A stretch of DNA of 64,000 nt, taken from the IMG/VR virus record IMGVR_UViG_3300036766_000359, positions 62,001 to 126,000 of that record; one strand, written 5' to 3'. The position numbers were made by a program, and so were the translations under genes. The DNA is from a virus. This document shows, in pieces, positions 35,898-44,549 of this stretch (position 1 is the first letter of the stretch; the number at the start of each line of letters is the position of its first letter). The notes below the pieces were generated by a model that was not told the origin of the DNA, did not search any database, and saw nothing but the letters and a program-made list of their open reading frames with translations.

Positions 35898-36629
35898 ATG
35901 AAACCAAGAAAAACGAAAAAAGCTCCCACCACTCCAAGTGACGATGAATTCAAAGAAGCTGTAGATAAATGCGTCAAAAGAATTGCTGGACCGAAAGAAG
36001 CTGAGTACCTACAAGTATGGCTTTTAGAAGTTGTTAAAAATAATGCGATTCCGGTAAGTCTTCTAGAATTCATACCAATGCCAGCAGCAGAAGTTGGAAA
36101 AACCAGATTTGATCAAATCTACGATGCCGCTATGTCATTAGTATTCCCAGGGTATTCTCAATCAACCTCAGAAAAACTTTTAGGTCCTGCACCAAAGAAA
36201 AATATGAAGATATGGAGGATAATACTACCTGAAAAATTCAAGATAACGCACGTACTTATCCGTGCGATTAGTTTTCAACAGGCATTTGCTCTCGGGTGCG
36301 ACTACGCGTGTCGAATGTCTTTGCGTTTATACGGGAAAATTCCTGTTGATATGACTATTAGGGTCATATTCATGACTGAAAGATCTCTCAGAAGATATCT
36401 TAACCTCAGGTGGGCAAATCGAACATCACGACGAAGAAAACTAAAACTCGAGGGGAGAGAAATTTCCCACCGACAGTTAAATGGTGTCCGTTTAGTCGCG
36501 CTAGGATCCCCAAAAAGTCATTTATATAGTGTAGCTCGATATTGTGAGAGGAAAGATTTAGATAGGGTTTTGAAAGGAAAAGGTATTTCCAGAGAATCAC
36601 CCGTAGAAGCCGAGTCAGGCAAAAAGTAA
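35898..36629 (+). CDS. Unknown basic protein, first gene of the rightward run
   Basis: 243 residues, Lys/Arg-rich, especially at the N-terminus (MKPRKTKKAP) and in ANRTSRRRKLKLEGREISHR. Helical middle section. Not recognised. Basicity suggests nucleic-acid binding. It precedes the PurZ gene by 43 bases. Confidence 0.55.
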   Translation: MKPRKTKKAPTTPSDDEFKEAVDKCVKRIAGPKEAEYLQVWLLEVVKNNAIPVSLLEFIPMPAAEVGKTRFDQIYDAAMSLVFPGYSQSTSEKLLGPAPKKNMKIWRIILPEKFKITHVLIRAISFQQAFALGCDYACRMSLRLYGKIPVDMTIRVIFMTERSLRRYLNLRWANRTSRRRKLKLEGREISHRQLNGVRLVALGSPKSHLYSVARYCERKDLDRVLKGKGISRESPVEAESGKK

Positions 36630-36672
36630 CGTGTTCAGGTGTAGGGTTCTACAACAAATTTGGAGGTGACAG

Positions 36673-39135
36673 GTGCAGGAAGGGAAGTTGAATATACTAT
36701 TGGACGCATTCTGGGGTTCATCCGGAAAAGGAAAAACATCGTCTTTCCTTGCTGATAAATTTGGTGTTACACGAGTCTCTAGCTCAAATTTCCCAAATGC
36801 CGGTCACTGTTGTGGAGAAGATACATACATAACGACAAATCGTGGTCTCGAAAGATTAGGCGATGTTGTTCGTGCATCTAAATCTAACACATCCATAGTG
36901 AATATGGATGGTTCCTTTGAGTCCGTTTCACATTTTGTGGCAGATGGTATTCGGAAGGTTAACACAATACTATTAAAAAATGGTATTTCCATTGATTGCA
37001 CTGACGTACACCGGTTTTTAGTTTGGAATTCGGAAAAATCTGATGTTGAATGGGTTCGATCTATAGATCTTGATCCTGAAACTCACAGTTTCCTATTTCC
37101 AAAATCTGTAGCCTTCAATGGCGGTAGCCTCTTACCAACTGAGTGGACTTCTGCCGATAAACCAAACAAAACTAAAATTGGATTGCCTTTTTCAGAAGAG
37201 ATGTTTGCTTCTTATCTAGGTCTTCTCGTCGGTGACGGGTACTACGCTCGGAAAACGAATGTGAGTATTGCGTTCCATACAAGCCAAATTGATGTACTCA
37301 ATAAAATTCGGGCCATGTATTCGGAAATGGGCATAACAAATCAAAGTGTTGTTCAAGTAGGTGATAAAGAATGCTTTGTGCTCGACACATCCCAGTGTTC
37401 TGGTTTGATGGAATTGTTTGAACTCGTTAACCTCAAACTTGCGATAAAATCAGAAAAGCAAACACCGAAAAAAATTTTAACTTCAAACGTCAAAATCATG
37501 GGTGCATATCTTAGTGGTCTTTTTGACTCGGACGGATCCGTTAAGTCAGATAGAGTAACATTAAGCAACTGTTCCGAAAGTGTTGTTCGTGATGCACAAG
37601 CCATGCTTCATGTACTCGGCATATCAGGGTTTATTACATTTTATGACGATGATCGTGATGATACACGAATGCGTCAGTGGTGTTTGTCTATCAGTGGGTC
37701 AAGAAATCTTAGTATTTTTCAAGATAAAGTGGGGATGTTGTCCGAGATAAAACAACAAAAACTTCGTGGACTGGTTCAATCAATAAATCACGTTGGACAA
37801 ATCATAAATATCAACTCATCCGTTCGAGTTGAATTACGTAAACGCGGGTTTAAATCCGATTCAGGAAATAAAGGCGTTCGAGAGTCAACAATAGAAAAGC
37901 TTGCAGAATCCGGGTATTCAGGACCGGTTGTTGAATCACTTCGTAAATACCATATTATTCAGATTAAATCGATCGAATTTGAATCTAAAGAAATTGAAGT
38001 ATTTGACCTAACGGTTCCTGGCACACACAGCTATCTCGCTAATGGCTGCGTAGCTCATAATACGGCTACATTTAAGGACGGCACCAAGTTCATAGCGAAA
38101 GCAATTCCAACAGCCGCCATTCTCAAGAAAGTTAAAGGCGTTGGGATGCAGTGTTGGATAACTCCAGGTTCAGGTTTTGCTTGGGCACAGCTTATTAAAG
38201 AATGGGATGAATCTGGGAAACCAGAAATCAATATTCACTCGCGTGCATCAATTGTAACGACAGAGCATAAAGAAAGAGAATCTCAGGGAAACGAGTCAAC
38301 AAAACATATTGCGAGCACGATGCAAGGCTCAGCGGCTGCTATGGTAGACAAAGTCTTACGTAAGGCTGACTGTCAACTCGCAGAAACCACTGAATTGCAT
38401 AAGGTCATTGAGTCATTACGAAATAATGACAAATTGATGAACGAATTTTTCACTAATGATATAACGCAAGAGTTTCTTGAAAAAGTGCATGTAGTTGATG
38501 CTTGGGATTTTAGAAAACTAACTCATCAAGCGTTACATAATGGACATCCGTGGCTCCATGAGGGTTCACAAGGATACGCTTTGTCTATTGATCATGGGTC
38601 CCACTTTCCTTTTTGCACAAGTCGAAACGCTTCGATACAATCTGCGATGGACCATCTAGCCGTACCGCCAAAATTGGTCGGTGACGTTTATTTGAATCTT
38701 CGTACTATGCCGATTCGTGTAGGAAACGTCGTTGAGGACGGAGTTCAAAAGGGATACTCAGGCGATTTTTATCCAGACTGTCATGAAATGACATGGGAAC
38801 AAGTGGCACGAGAAGCAGGAATGCCGGAAGAAGAAGCAAAAAAGCTATCGGAAAGAGAACGAACAACGGTTACTAAAAGAGTTCGTAGAGTGTGTACTTT
38901 TTCGTTTAGTGGATTGAAAGATGCTGTTGCTACAAATGGAGCAACAAAACTCATTGTGAATTTCATTCAGTATATAAACTGGCAAGATGCGGGGCTCATG
39001 GGAGAACAAGACGCTTTCTTGAAGCTATCCAAAAAAAGCCGATCATTTATAGACCAGGTAGAAGAAGTTGCTGGAGTTCCTGTGGTACTTATTGGAACTG
39101 GTGCTTTACATGAGGAAATGATATCGAGAATGTGA
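36673..39135 (+). CDS. purZ: PurZ-like (2-amino)adenylosuccinate synthetase containing an intein
   Basis: GTG start with a strong GGAGGTGA Shine-Dalgarno. Exteins are residues 1-45 and 464-820, giving a 402-residue mature enzyme of the PurA superfamily. The P-loop reads WGSSGKGK (14-21); PurA has WGDEGKGK with catalytic Asp, and phage PurZ has Ser there. NFPNAGH|T, STMQGSAAAMVDKVLR and EGSQGYALSIDHGSHF plus CTSRN also fit PurZ better than PurA. Known PurZ joins dGMP and aspartate to make the precursor of 2-aminoadenine (Z), which replaces adenine in some phage DNA. Substrate here is inferred from the Ser and the TSRN motif. Confidence 0.85.
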   Translation: MQEGKLNILLDAFWGSSGKGKTSSFLADKFGVTRVSSSNFPNAGHCCGEDTYITTNRGLERLGDVVRASKSNTSIVNMDGSFESVSHFVADGIRKVNTILLKNGISIDCTDVHRFLVWNSEKSDVEWVRSIDLDPETHSFLFPKSVAFNGGSLLPTEWTSADKPNKTKIGLPFSEEMFASYLGLLVGDGYYARKTNVSIAFHTSQIDVLNKIRAMYSEMGITNQSVVQVGDKECFVLDTSQCSGLMELFELVNLKLAIKSEKQTPKKILTSNVKIMGAYLSGLFDSDGSVKSDRVTLSNCSESVVRDAQAMLHVLGISGFITFYDDDRDDTRMRQWCLSISGSRNLSIFQDKVGMLSEIKQQKLRGLVQSINHVGQIININSSVRVELRKRGFKSDSGNKGVRESTIEKLAESGYSGPVVESLRKYHIIQIKSIEFESKEIEVFDLTVPGTHSYLANGCVAHNTATFKDGTKFIAKAIPTAAILKKVKGVGMQCWITPGSGFAWAQLIKEWDESGKPEINIHSRASIVTTEHKERESQGNESTKHIASTMQGSAAAMVDKVLRKADCQLAETTELHKVIESLRNNDKLMNEFFTNDITQEFLEKVHVVDAWDFRKLTHQALHNGHPWLHEGSQGYALSIDHGSHFPFCTSRNASIQSAMDHLAVPPKLVGDVYLNLRTMPIRVGNVVEDGVQKGYSGDFYPDCHEMTWEQVAREAGMPEEEAKKLSERERTTVTKRVRRVCTFSFSGLKDAVATNGATKLIVNFIQYINWQDAGLMGEQDAFLKLSKKSRSFIDQVEEVAGVPVVLIGTGALHEEMISRM
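36808..38061 (+). mobile_element. LAGLIDADG intein in the PurZ-like gene
   Basis: 418 residues beginning at Cys46 (CCGEDTYI, splicing block A) and ending ANGCVAHN before Thr+1. Block B contains CTDVHRFLV. Two LAGLIDADG helices are recognisable (YLGLLVGDGYY and YLSGLFDSDGSV) with both acidic residues, so the homing endonuclease looks intact. Block F is EVFDLTVPGTHSYLANG. It interrupts the conserved NAGHT substrate loop; splicing restores NAGHT. C46 rather than C47 is chosen because it gives the standard C-x3-D-T spacing and restores NAGHT. Confidence 0.9.
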
Positions 39136-39144
39136 CCGCAAGAT

Positions 39145-39396
39145 ATGTCAACAAGTAAACTACCAAAGGTGTTTGGCGCTGGTGATGTTACCATATGTGC
39201 AAACCTAGATGGTTTGCGAGTTTATATAGGACATACTGAAATTGAGTACATCAGACGAATAGAAATGAAACTCGAAGATGGAAAAATGTTTTTAGAAGTG
39301 TCATTCTTAATGAGCCATGACCCATCTGTTTCTAAGTCAATAGAAGAAGTGGTAAGAACTGCTAAAACTATTCCTTGGATCAAGATAGTACCTTAG
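39145..39396 (+). CDS. Unknown small protein
   Basis: 83 residues starting 9 bases after the PurZ stop, so likely cotranscribed. Beta-rich (DVTICANLDGLRVYIGHTEI). Not recognised. Its end overlaps the convergent downstream gene by 4 bases. Confidence 0.55.
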   Translation: MSTSKLPKVFGAGDVTICANLDGLRVYIGHTEIEYIRRIEMKLEDGKMFLEVSFLMSHDPSVSKSIEEVVRTAKTIPWIKIVP

Positions 39397-39959
39397 CGAG
39401 ATCTCTTACGCTTCAAATGTATGCCGATTTGATCCGGGTTTTTGTTCATGAACTCATAACATGATTGAAAATACCCAATAATTGGCATGGCAGCATCTCT
39501 CTCAACGAGAGATTCGAAAATACTTTTTCCCTCAGTTTCAGACCACATCCACTCTTCTGTAATTGGAGAGTTTGGGGCCATTTGGCTCCATACGTTTCCA
39601 TATGGAAACATCATTAAAATGAATTCTTTTTTGTCAAAGTGTGGATGTGGTAAAGCAGAAAACTCTTCTCTTCTCTTTATCGATAGATAAGTACCGTCAG
39701 GAAGATAAACACCCTCTGGCGTCTTTGTTACCCACCGTTTGATCGACATCCATTTCACTTCAGGGGTTTTAAGACCCATTCTTTTACGACAAGCAAGTGA
39801 ACAGTCGTAAAGTGCCGACGGTGACAATCCGGACTCCCACGGTTTGAATTCTTCGGGGACCCCGCTAAATGAATGAAGAGCCTTAATAAAGGGTACTTTT
39901 ATTAAGGAAACCTGTTGTTGTACTTTTCCTAAGGTCTCTGCATCCATCGAGAACTCCAT
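39393..39959 (-). CDS. Unknown protein next to PurZ
   Basis: 188 residues, not recognised. Rich in Trp/Phe with conserved-looking segments (SLACRKRMGLKTPEVKWMS, HFDKKEFILMMFPYGNVWS). It is not an HD-domain (DatZ) or MazG-type (MazZ) protein by motif. Convergent with the PurZ run. Confidence 0.5.
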   Translation of the reverse strand: MEFSMDAETLGKVQQQVSLIKVPFIKALHSFSGVPEEFKPWESGLSPSALYDCSLACRKRMGLKTPEVKWMSIKRWVTKTPEGVYLPDGTYLSIKRREEFSALPHPHFDKKEFILMMFPYGNVWSQMAPNSPITEEWMWSETEGKSIFESLVERDAAMPIIGYFQSCYEFMNKNPDQIGIHLKRKRSR

Positions 39960-39984
39960 CTAGTAATTAACTACACTACGTATG

Positions 39985-40008
39985 AACATTTACAATACTG
40001 TGAATGTT
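39985..40008 (+). promoter_or_regulatory. Hairpin in the thyX leader
   Basis: AACATTTACA and TGTGAATGTT pair over 10 positions (one T-G wobble) around a 4-base loop, 28 bases upstream of the ThyX ATG. Could be a leader control element or an upstream terminator without a U-tract. Confidence 0.35.
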
Positions 40009-40036
40009 TGCACTTCGAGTATGACACGGAGAAATC

Positions 40037-41371
40037 ATGACTGAACCGAAAGTTTTTTGTCTAGTCGATGAAAATGGTCGACTACTCCCACCGGCAGTTC
40101 AAGCCACGGTTTTAGCTAAATATTCACGGTCCCCGGAATCGGCCCATGAGATTATCAAAAATCTATCTGAAGAAGATGCCGATAAATTCCAGGGAAAATA
40201 TGTTATTGAGTATAACCACTCAAGCGTAGCCGAATTAGCGACAGTCCCAGTATGCTTCGAAGGTGTATCAATCATTGCGTCAAAATTTCTCGAATCCTTT
40301 CAAAGAATGGGGTACTCTGAAAAAAGTACCAGGTATCAAGTTTTCAACCGACATTCATTCATAACTCCTCCGGGAGCTCCGCCAACAATGAAAGAATTTG
40401 CGGCTAGGTTTTATGATGCGTATGAAAAATTATATCCCCGGGTACTCAAACGATGCGCCGAGCTTATGGGGAAAGACCCCAATAAGGAAGACAGAACTGT
40501 AAAAGCTAGAGCATTTGATAACATCCGATATTTGTTACCTTCTGGAACCGGGACTAATCTGGCAGCAGTTGGGTTTTTACGTGATTTTCGTTATATGATT
40601 CAAGAATCAAGAGGACACTCAAATCCAGAAATTAGGTCAATAGGTGACTCCACTCATGCAGCAATATCAGAAATATGTCCCGTGTTGGTTCGAAGCTCGG
40701 AAGCAGATTCTTTTGAACCACGAGTTAAATCGCTCGGGAATTTATCACCAAAATTTAAAATCGATAACCCGTCGTGGTACGTAGATTTATATAAACCTCA
40801 GACACTTGGAAATCCGAATACCATTCAGGAAACTTTTTGCGCTACCATAGCTGATCAATACGGAATGAGTTGGTCTGCTTTCAACAAACTCATGGAAGAA
40901 CGGGGAAAAAGAGCAGTACCGAAAATTTTCCGTTCTGTAAAAATTTCTCTAGATGTCATGATGGACTATGGTGCTTATCGTGATTTGCAGAGACATAGAC
41001 GATGTGAACAGTATTCTGAACCGTTGACTTCAAATTACGGGTACCTAGTCCCGGATGATATTGCTGGAACCGAAATGGAACCAGAGTACAGAACTGCGAT
41101 GGAACAAATTCATTTATATGACGACAATCGCGTGTCGTGTGATTCGGATTTGATGCAATATCTGATACCTCTAGGATACCTACACAGGTCCGTTTTCGAT
41201 ATGGACCTTCAAGAATTATATTATATCTCGGAGTTACGGACACAACCTCAGGGTCATATCTCGTATAGAAGAGTTGCTTACGAGATGGCAAAGGTTGGGT
41301 CGGCTCTATACCCGAATTTGATGAGTTGGTGTAGAGCTACGAATCCTGAAAGTATAGGGGTTCACACTTAA
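40037..41371 (+). CDS. thyX: Flavin-dependent thymidylate synthase, tandem-domain ThyX
   Basis: 444 residues, about twice the usual ThyX. The first half has AKYSRSPESAHEII, EYNHSSVAELATVPVCFEG and SEKSTRY but lacks the RHR triad (ESFQRMGYSEKS in its place). The second half has the signature LQRHRRCEQYSEPLTSNYGY. This suggests an internally duplicated enzyme with the RHR motif retained once. ThyX makes dTMP from dUMP with FAD and methylene-THF. With RNR and dNMP kinase it supplies dNTPs for the phage. Confidence 0.88.
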   Translation: MTEPKVFCLVDENGRLLPPAVQATVLAKYSRSPESAHEIIKNLSEEDADKFQGKYVIEYNHSSVAELATVPVCFEGVSIIASKFLESFQRMGYSEKSTRYQVFNRHSFITPPGAPPTMKEFAARFYDAYEKLYPRVLKRCAELMGKDPNKEDRTVKARAFDNIRYLLPSGTGTNLAAVGFLRDFRYMIQESRGHSNPEIRSIGDSTHAAISEICPVLVRSSEADSFEPRVKSLGNLSPKFKIDNPSWYVDLYKPQTLGNPNTIQETFCATIADQYGMSWSAFNKLMEERGKRAVPKIFRSVKISLDVMMDYGAYRDLQRHRRCEQYSEPLTSNYGYLVPDDIAGTEMEPEYRTAMEQIHLYDDNRVSCDSDLMQYLIPLGYLHRSVFDMDLQELYYISELRTQPQGHISYRRVAYEMAKVGSALYPNLMSWCRATNPESIGVHT

Positions 41372-41559
41372 TCAGTATCATCGTCTGAAAACGGAAAAAG
41401 CGCCACAGCACCGTTTAAGTCTAAACAAACGCCCGGACCTAGTTCTGGACGTGTAACCACGGGAAGATCCGATCCCACCAATTTGTTTTCATGTGGTTGA
41501 ATCGCAGTTTCAGCATTTCCATGTTCATGTTTTTCAGTCATACTATTCATACCATACAT
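41368..41559 (-). CDS. Unknown small acidic protein
   Basis: 63 residues, convergent with thyX (4-base overlap at the stops). Three in-frame Met codons in the first seven residues leave the start open. No recognised motif. Confidence 0.4.
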   Translation of the reverse strand: MYGMNSMTEKHEHGNAETAIQPHENKLVGSDLPVVTRPELGPGVCLDLNGAVALFPFSDDDTD

Positions 41560-41608
41560 GATTAAACGATAACCTGTGACTTAAGTCTCCTATGTACCAT
41601 AGTGGCGT

Positions 41609-42349
41609 ATGCGAACAATCATTGCATCAGTTTCAACTGAAGATCTTACTAATTATTTTAAAGGCGGTACGTGGAAGTCATCCATTATAGATGGAGTTTT
41701 CCGTGCAAAATCTCGAGAGTTTAAAGTAAAACTCACGCCTAAAGGCGCTGTATATGATGTCCATGTCAGTAGCGTTGATGATCCATCTGACTCTGATGAA
41801 ATGATGACGGATGACCCTGCTAAATTCATTGCTAGTTTCTTGGAAACGGGAACTCCAGGAGATGAATTTTTTAAGAAAAGGTCGTCTTTAGGCCCGGATG
41901 ATGTTCGAGATGCCCTCCTTCGACTTTCCAGTGACATCGAAAATGGTCAGATCGGGCCAGTCCGACTTGCTAAAATTCTTCGTCGCATAGTGGTGAAATC
42001 TGGTCCGACATATAGGAACACCCCCGTGGCCGCCAGAGTGGCCATGAATTATGACGATTTTGAGGTCCTAGAGTTATCAAAGCTCAGATCAAAAATGGCG
42101 GATAATGGTTGGAGAGCAAAAGTAGAATCGGGTACCAATAGTCATCCGATCTTAAAAATAGATATTGGCGAAGTTTATGAAGCCACCATTTCGGTTAACC
42201 ATCAATCTTGGGATTTCCGCTTCGAAACTAACTTCTCAGACGACCTGGACGACGGCGCAACTGACGACCCGATTTTTGTCTTTCAGAAGTTCCAAAAAGA
42301 GGCATATAACCGACCGACAGAGCCTCAGACGACGACAGAGCCTACTTGA
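41609..42349 (+). CDS. Unknown protein with LRR-type helical module
   Basis: 246 residues. Contains an internal pair of helices (VRDALLRLSSDIENGQIGPV, then RLAKILRRIVV; ~93-125) that resembles the N-termini of the genes at 57448 and 58004. The flanking regions are beta-rich with Asp runs (ending TTTEPT). Not otherwise recognised. Confidence 0.55.
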   Translation: MRTIIASVSTEDLTNYFKGGTWKSSIIDGVFRAKSREFKVKLTPKGAVYDVHVSSVDDPSDSDEMMTDDPAKFIASFLETGTPGDEFFKKRSSLGPDDVRDALLRLSSDIENGQIGPVRLAKILRRIVVKSGPTYRNTPVAARVAMNYDDFEVLELSKLRSKMADNGWRAKVESGTNSHPILKIDIGEVYEATISVNHQSWDFRFETNFSDDLDDGATDDPIFVFQKFQKEAYNRPTEPQTTTEPT

Positions 42350-42352
42350 CTT

Positions 42353-42381
42353 ACCGGGTGTCGTAAATCACCGGGTGTCGT
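42353..42381. repeat. Two 12-bp direct repeats
   Basis: ACCGGGTGTCGT at 42353-42364 and 42370-42381, 5 bases apart, just upstream of the next ATG. Could be a protein-binding site or part of a leader. Confidence 0.5.
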
Positions 42382-42394
42382 TCGTATACCCTTC

Positions 42395-42757
42395 ATGACC
42401 ATATATTCTGTCAAGAACGGCCTTCTTGAAATGACCGTTGACGAGTTCAAAGCCTTGAACCTTGTTGACTTACTATGTTCTTATATTCGAAGTAAATCAT
42501 GGCCGAACGCCACCGGGCCTGAGTTACAGTCAATCCACAGGGCGTCAAGAATGTGCTACGAGCTGAAAGTCAACAATTGTCTGACGATGGTGGACCGAAC
42601 AGACGCACAGATTCTGTATGACCTTCCGATCACACTTGATATGAGTTGGCTAAACAGTACGTTGAATAAAGTCATGGTAAATCTTCGAGATACGGGAGAC
42701 GTTTTGACCATGGCAGATCATTTTGCAAAATCTGTTCACTTAACAATGTCTGACTAG
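42395..42757 (+). CDS. Unknown protein
   Basis: 120 residues, largely helical, not recognised. Preceded by the 12-bp direct repeats. No catalytic motif seen. Confidence 0.5.
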   Translation: MTIYSVKNGLLEMTVDEFKALNLVDLLCSYIRSKSWPNATGPELQSIHRASRMCYELKVNNCLTMVDRTDAQILYDLPITLDMSWLNSTLNKVMVNLRDTGDVLTMADHFAKSVHLTMSD

Positions 42758-42777
42758 TAGTGAATGAGCATCAATCT

Positions 42778-42963
42778 ATGACTCCGAATCAACGTCATTG
42801 TGTAGCCAGGAACCAAAACACTCCTCCCGAAATCTTAACCAAATTATCTGGTGATACGAATCCAGGGTTCGTCAGTTTGTGGCCTCAAATCCCAACACTT
42901 CTCCCGAAACCCTAGTCCAATTTGATGCACTTGAAGCCGCTTATTCGGTGATGGATAGTTAAA
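42778..42963 (+). pseudogene. Decayed LRV-repeat fragment
   Basis: From an ATG, reads QNTPPEILTKLSGDTNPGFV, then a frameshift; the next frame gives VASNPNTSPETLVQFDAL and runs to a TAA. Both parts match the LRV consensus of the large PcfJ-LRV proteins ~40 kb away. With the shift, the ATG frame stops at 42913-42915 (45 residues). Best explained as a remnant of a third LRV gene. Confidence 0.7.
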
Positions 42964-42997
42964 ATGCATATTCAGGAAATAATATTAGGGGAGCCAA

Positions 42998-43225
42998 ATG
43001 AACTGGTCTAAACTATTAGAATATTCCGTGCTACTAGAATATTTCATATTATCCATTCCTGGAGTGGCTTTGGTAGCCGCCGGAGCTGCGTTGGGCGGGT
43101 TGAATGCCGCTTTCATTTTTCTGGTTCCGCTATTTGGTATTTATCTTTTAGGTCGAAATCATGGAGCAGAGGCATTGATGAAAGCTATAAAGGCTTCGAT
43201 GAAGGAACCAGTGGACCCGACCTGA
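42998..43225 (+). CDS. Small membrane protein with two transmembrane segments
   Basis: 75 residues; hydrophobic stretches at ~14-36 (FILSIPGVALVAAGAALGG) and ~37-52 (FIFLVPLFGIYLLG), with a charged C-terminal tail. A holin-like topology, but nothing specific identifies it as one. The nearest lysis-like genes are several kb away. Good GGGGAG ribosome-binding site. Confidence 0.6.
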   Translation: MNWSKLLEYSVLLEYFILSIPGVALVAAGAALGGLNAAFIFLVPLFGIYLLGRNHGAEALMKAIKASMKEPVDPT

Positions 43226-43262
43226 TTTATTTTATCATGAACTTGTTGAAAAATCGCAAAGT

Positions 43263-44147
43263 TTAGTGCGAATGTAACGTCTGAATCAGCCACTGGATTA
43301 GTGCAGCGATGGCAGCAATCGCTCCAACCGGGATGGTAATTTTCCTTGTGAGATTCTTCCCAGATTTTTCAGCCTGATTTTGAATTGCCAGAATTGCTCT
43401 GTTAGTAGTTTCCTTCATATGGTTTTCAAAAATCTGTATACGTTTATCATGAATGGTATCCGTCGTAATCAACATGAGAATCTCTGTCGTGTGATTTGAA
43501 AGTTCTCGTATTATTTCATTTTTAAACATATTAATCATTTGAACATTTTCAAGAGCCAGATCGGCAGCCCTGTTTGCCGCCGACAAACAAGATCTCATCT
43601 GAAGTTTTATGTTATCAATTGAGTCACGTGTTTCGGTAATTTCACCCCCGAGTCGGACTACGTGTTCCTCAGTCCAAAATCGAAGATCTGCCATCTTATG
43701 GAACAGATCGTTAAAATTATTTGTTGCTTCCATGGTAGCAGACATGGAGGTATACTCAGGACCCGATTCCGTAGTCGTATTCATATGCCCCATTTTAAAC
43801 CAGTAAAACGGATGATTAGTATCAAACAACTCCGAATACCACCAAATGAGTTTACCGTCCGAATTTTTCCACGGCCATATGAATAATTTGTGAATTTTTC
43901 CTTTTGTCTGGTCGGATATCATATCCCTTACCCAGTCATGGAACTTTTCCGGAATGACGCTAAATATAGTCATTCCTTGTAGTTGTTCGAGTTTGAACCC
44001 ATATGTGTTCAATACGAATTCATTCGCCCACACAATTTCCCCAGAGATGAGATTTACTTCTATAAATCCACGGTCGTTAAGGGACCTTCCATAGTCTCGG
44101 ATAACTTCGATCTCGTTGCTGGTTATTTGCATATGTAAAGACTTCAA
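43263..44147 (-). CDS. PAS-domain protein with C-terminal membrane anchor
   Basis: 294 residues. Residues ~20-130 read as a PAS domain (GFIEVNLISGEIVWANEFVL, YGFKLEQLQGMTIFSVIP, and WPWKNSDGKLIWWYSELFD). The middle is helical with coiled-coil character and the C-terminus carries one transmembrane segment (VGAIAAIAALIQWLIQTL). No kinase, HTH or cyclase output domain. PAS domains sense small ligands, redox or light; a tail-anchored PAS in a phage is unusual. Confidence 0.75.
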   Translation of the reverse strand: MKSLHMQITSNEIEVIRDYGRSLNDRGFIEVNLISGEIVWANEFVLNTYGFKLEQLQGMTIFSVIPEKFHDWVRDMISDQTKGKIHKLFIWPWKNSDGKLIWWYSELFDTNHPFYWFKMGHMNTTTESGPEYTSMSATMEATNNFNDLFHKMADLRFWTEEHVVRLGGEITETRDSIDNIKLQMRSCLSAANRAADLALENVQMINMFKNEIIRELSNHTTEILMLITTDTIHDKRIQIFENHMKETTNRAILAIQNQAEKSGKNLTRKITIPVGAIAAIAALIQWLIQTLHSH

Positions 44148-44204
44148 ACCTTGTTACAATGAAGTTGGACAAGGATTTCATTACAACCCGTGGTAGGGTA
44201 TGTA

Positions 44205-44549
44205 ATGGTAAACTTTTTACAAGTAGAATGCTCAAAATGCAAAGTGGCAAAATCCTGCCCACATTTCGGGTCTAGTCCACTGCGCATACCTGGGTATATG
44301 CCAGAGTATTGCAAAATCATAGGTGGATATGGGAGGAAACCAGTAGACCCGGCGATTCTCTCGCCGGAAAGTCTTAGTATTTCGACTCCAGGTTCGTGTC
44401 TTACGATCGCTTATATCCCGGTCGTCGACAAAGAGACAGGGCAAATCATAATGAAACTTACAAAAATTTTCGCCCCTCCTGTTCTACATGAGAGGGAAAA
44501 AATTCCGTGGAATATTGAAGAAATGTACCCTAAACCCCACAAGATTTAG
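44205..44549 (+). CDS. Small Cys-motif protein
   Basis: ATG at 44205 is preferred to an upstream GTG. A CSKCKVAKSCPHFG cluster near the N-terminus could bind metal. The remainder is beta-rich, ending in Pro/Lys. Convergent with the next gene and overlapping it by 20 bases. Function unknown. Confidence 0.5.
   Translation: MVNFLQVECSKCKVAKSCPHFGSSPLRIPGYMPEYCKIIGGYGRKPVDPAILSPESLSISTPGSCLTIAYIPVVDKETGQIIMKLTKIFAPPVLHEREKIPWNIEEMYPKPHKI

Noticed and set aside
36673-39135. Ordinary host-type adenylosuccinate synthetase (PurA)
   Set aside because: Catalytic Asp is replaced by Ser and TSRN follows the EGSQG motif, both pointing to PurZ; still needs phylogeny.
39393-39959. DatZ or MazZ next to PurZ
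   Set aside because: No HD or EXXE-type motifs; treated as unknown.
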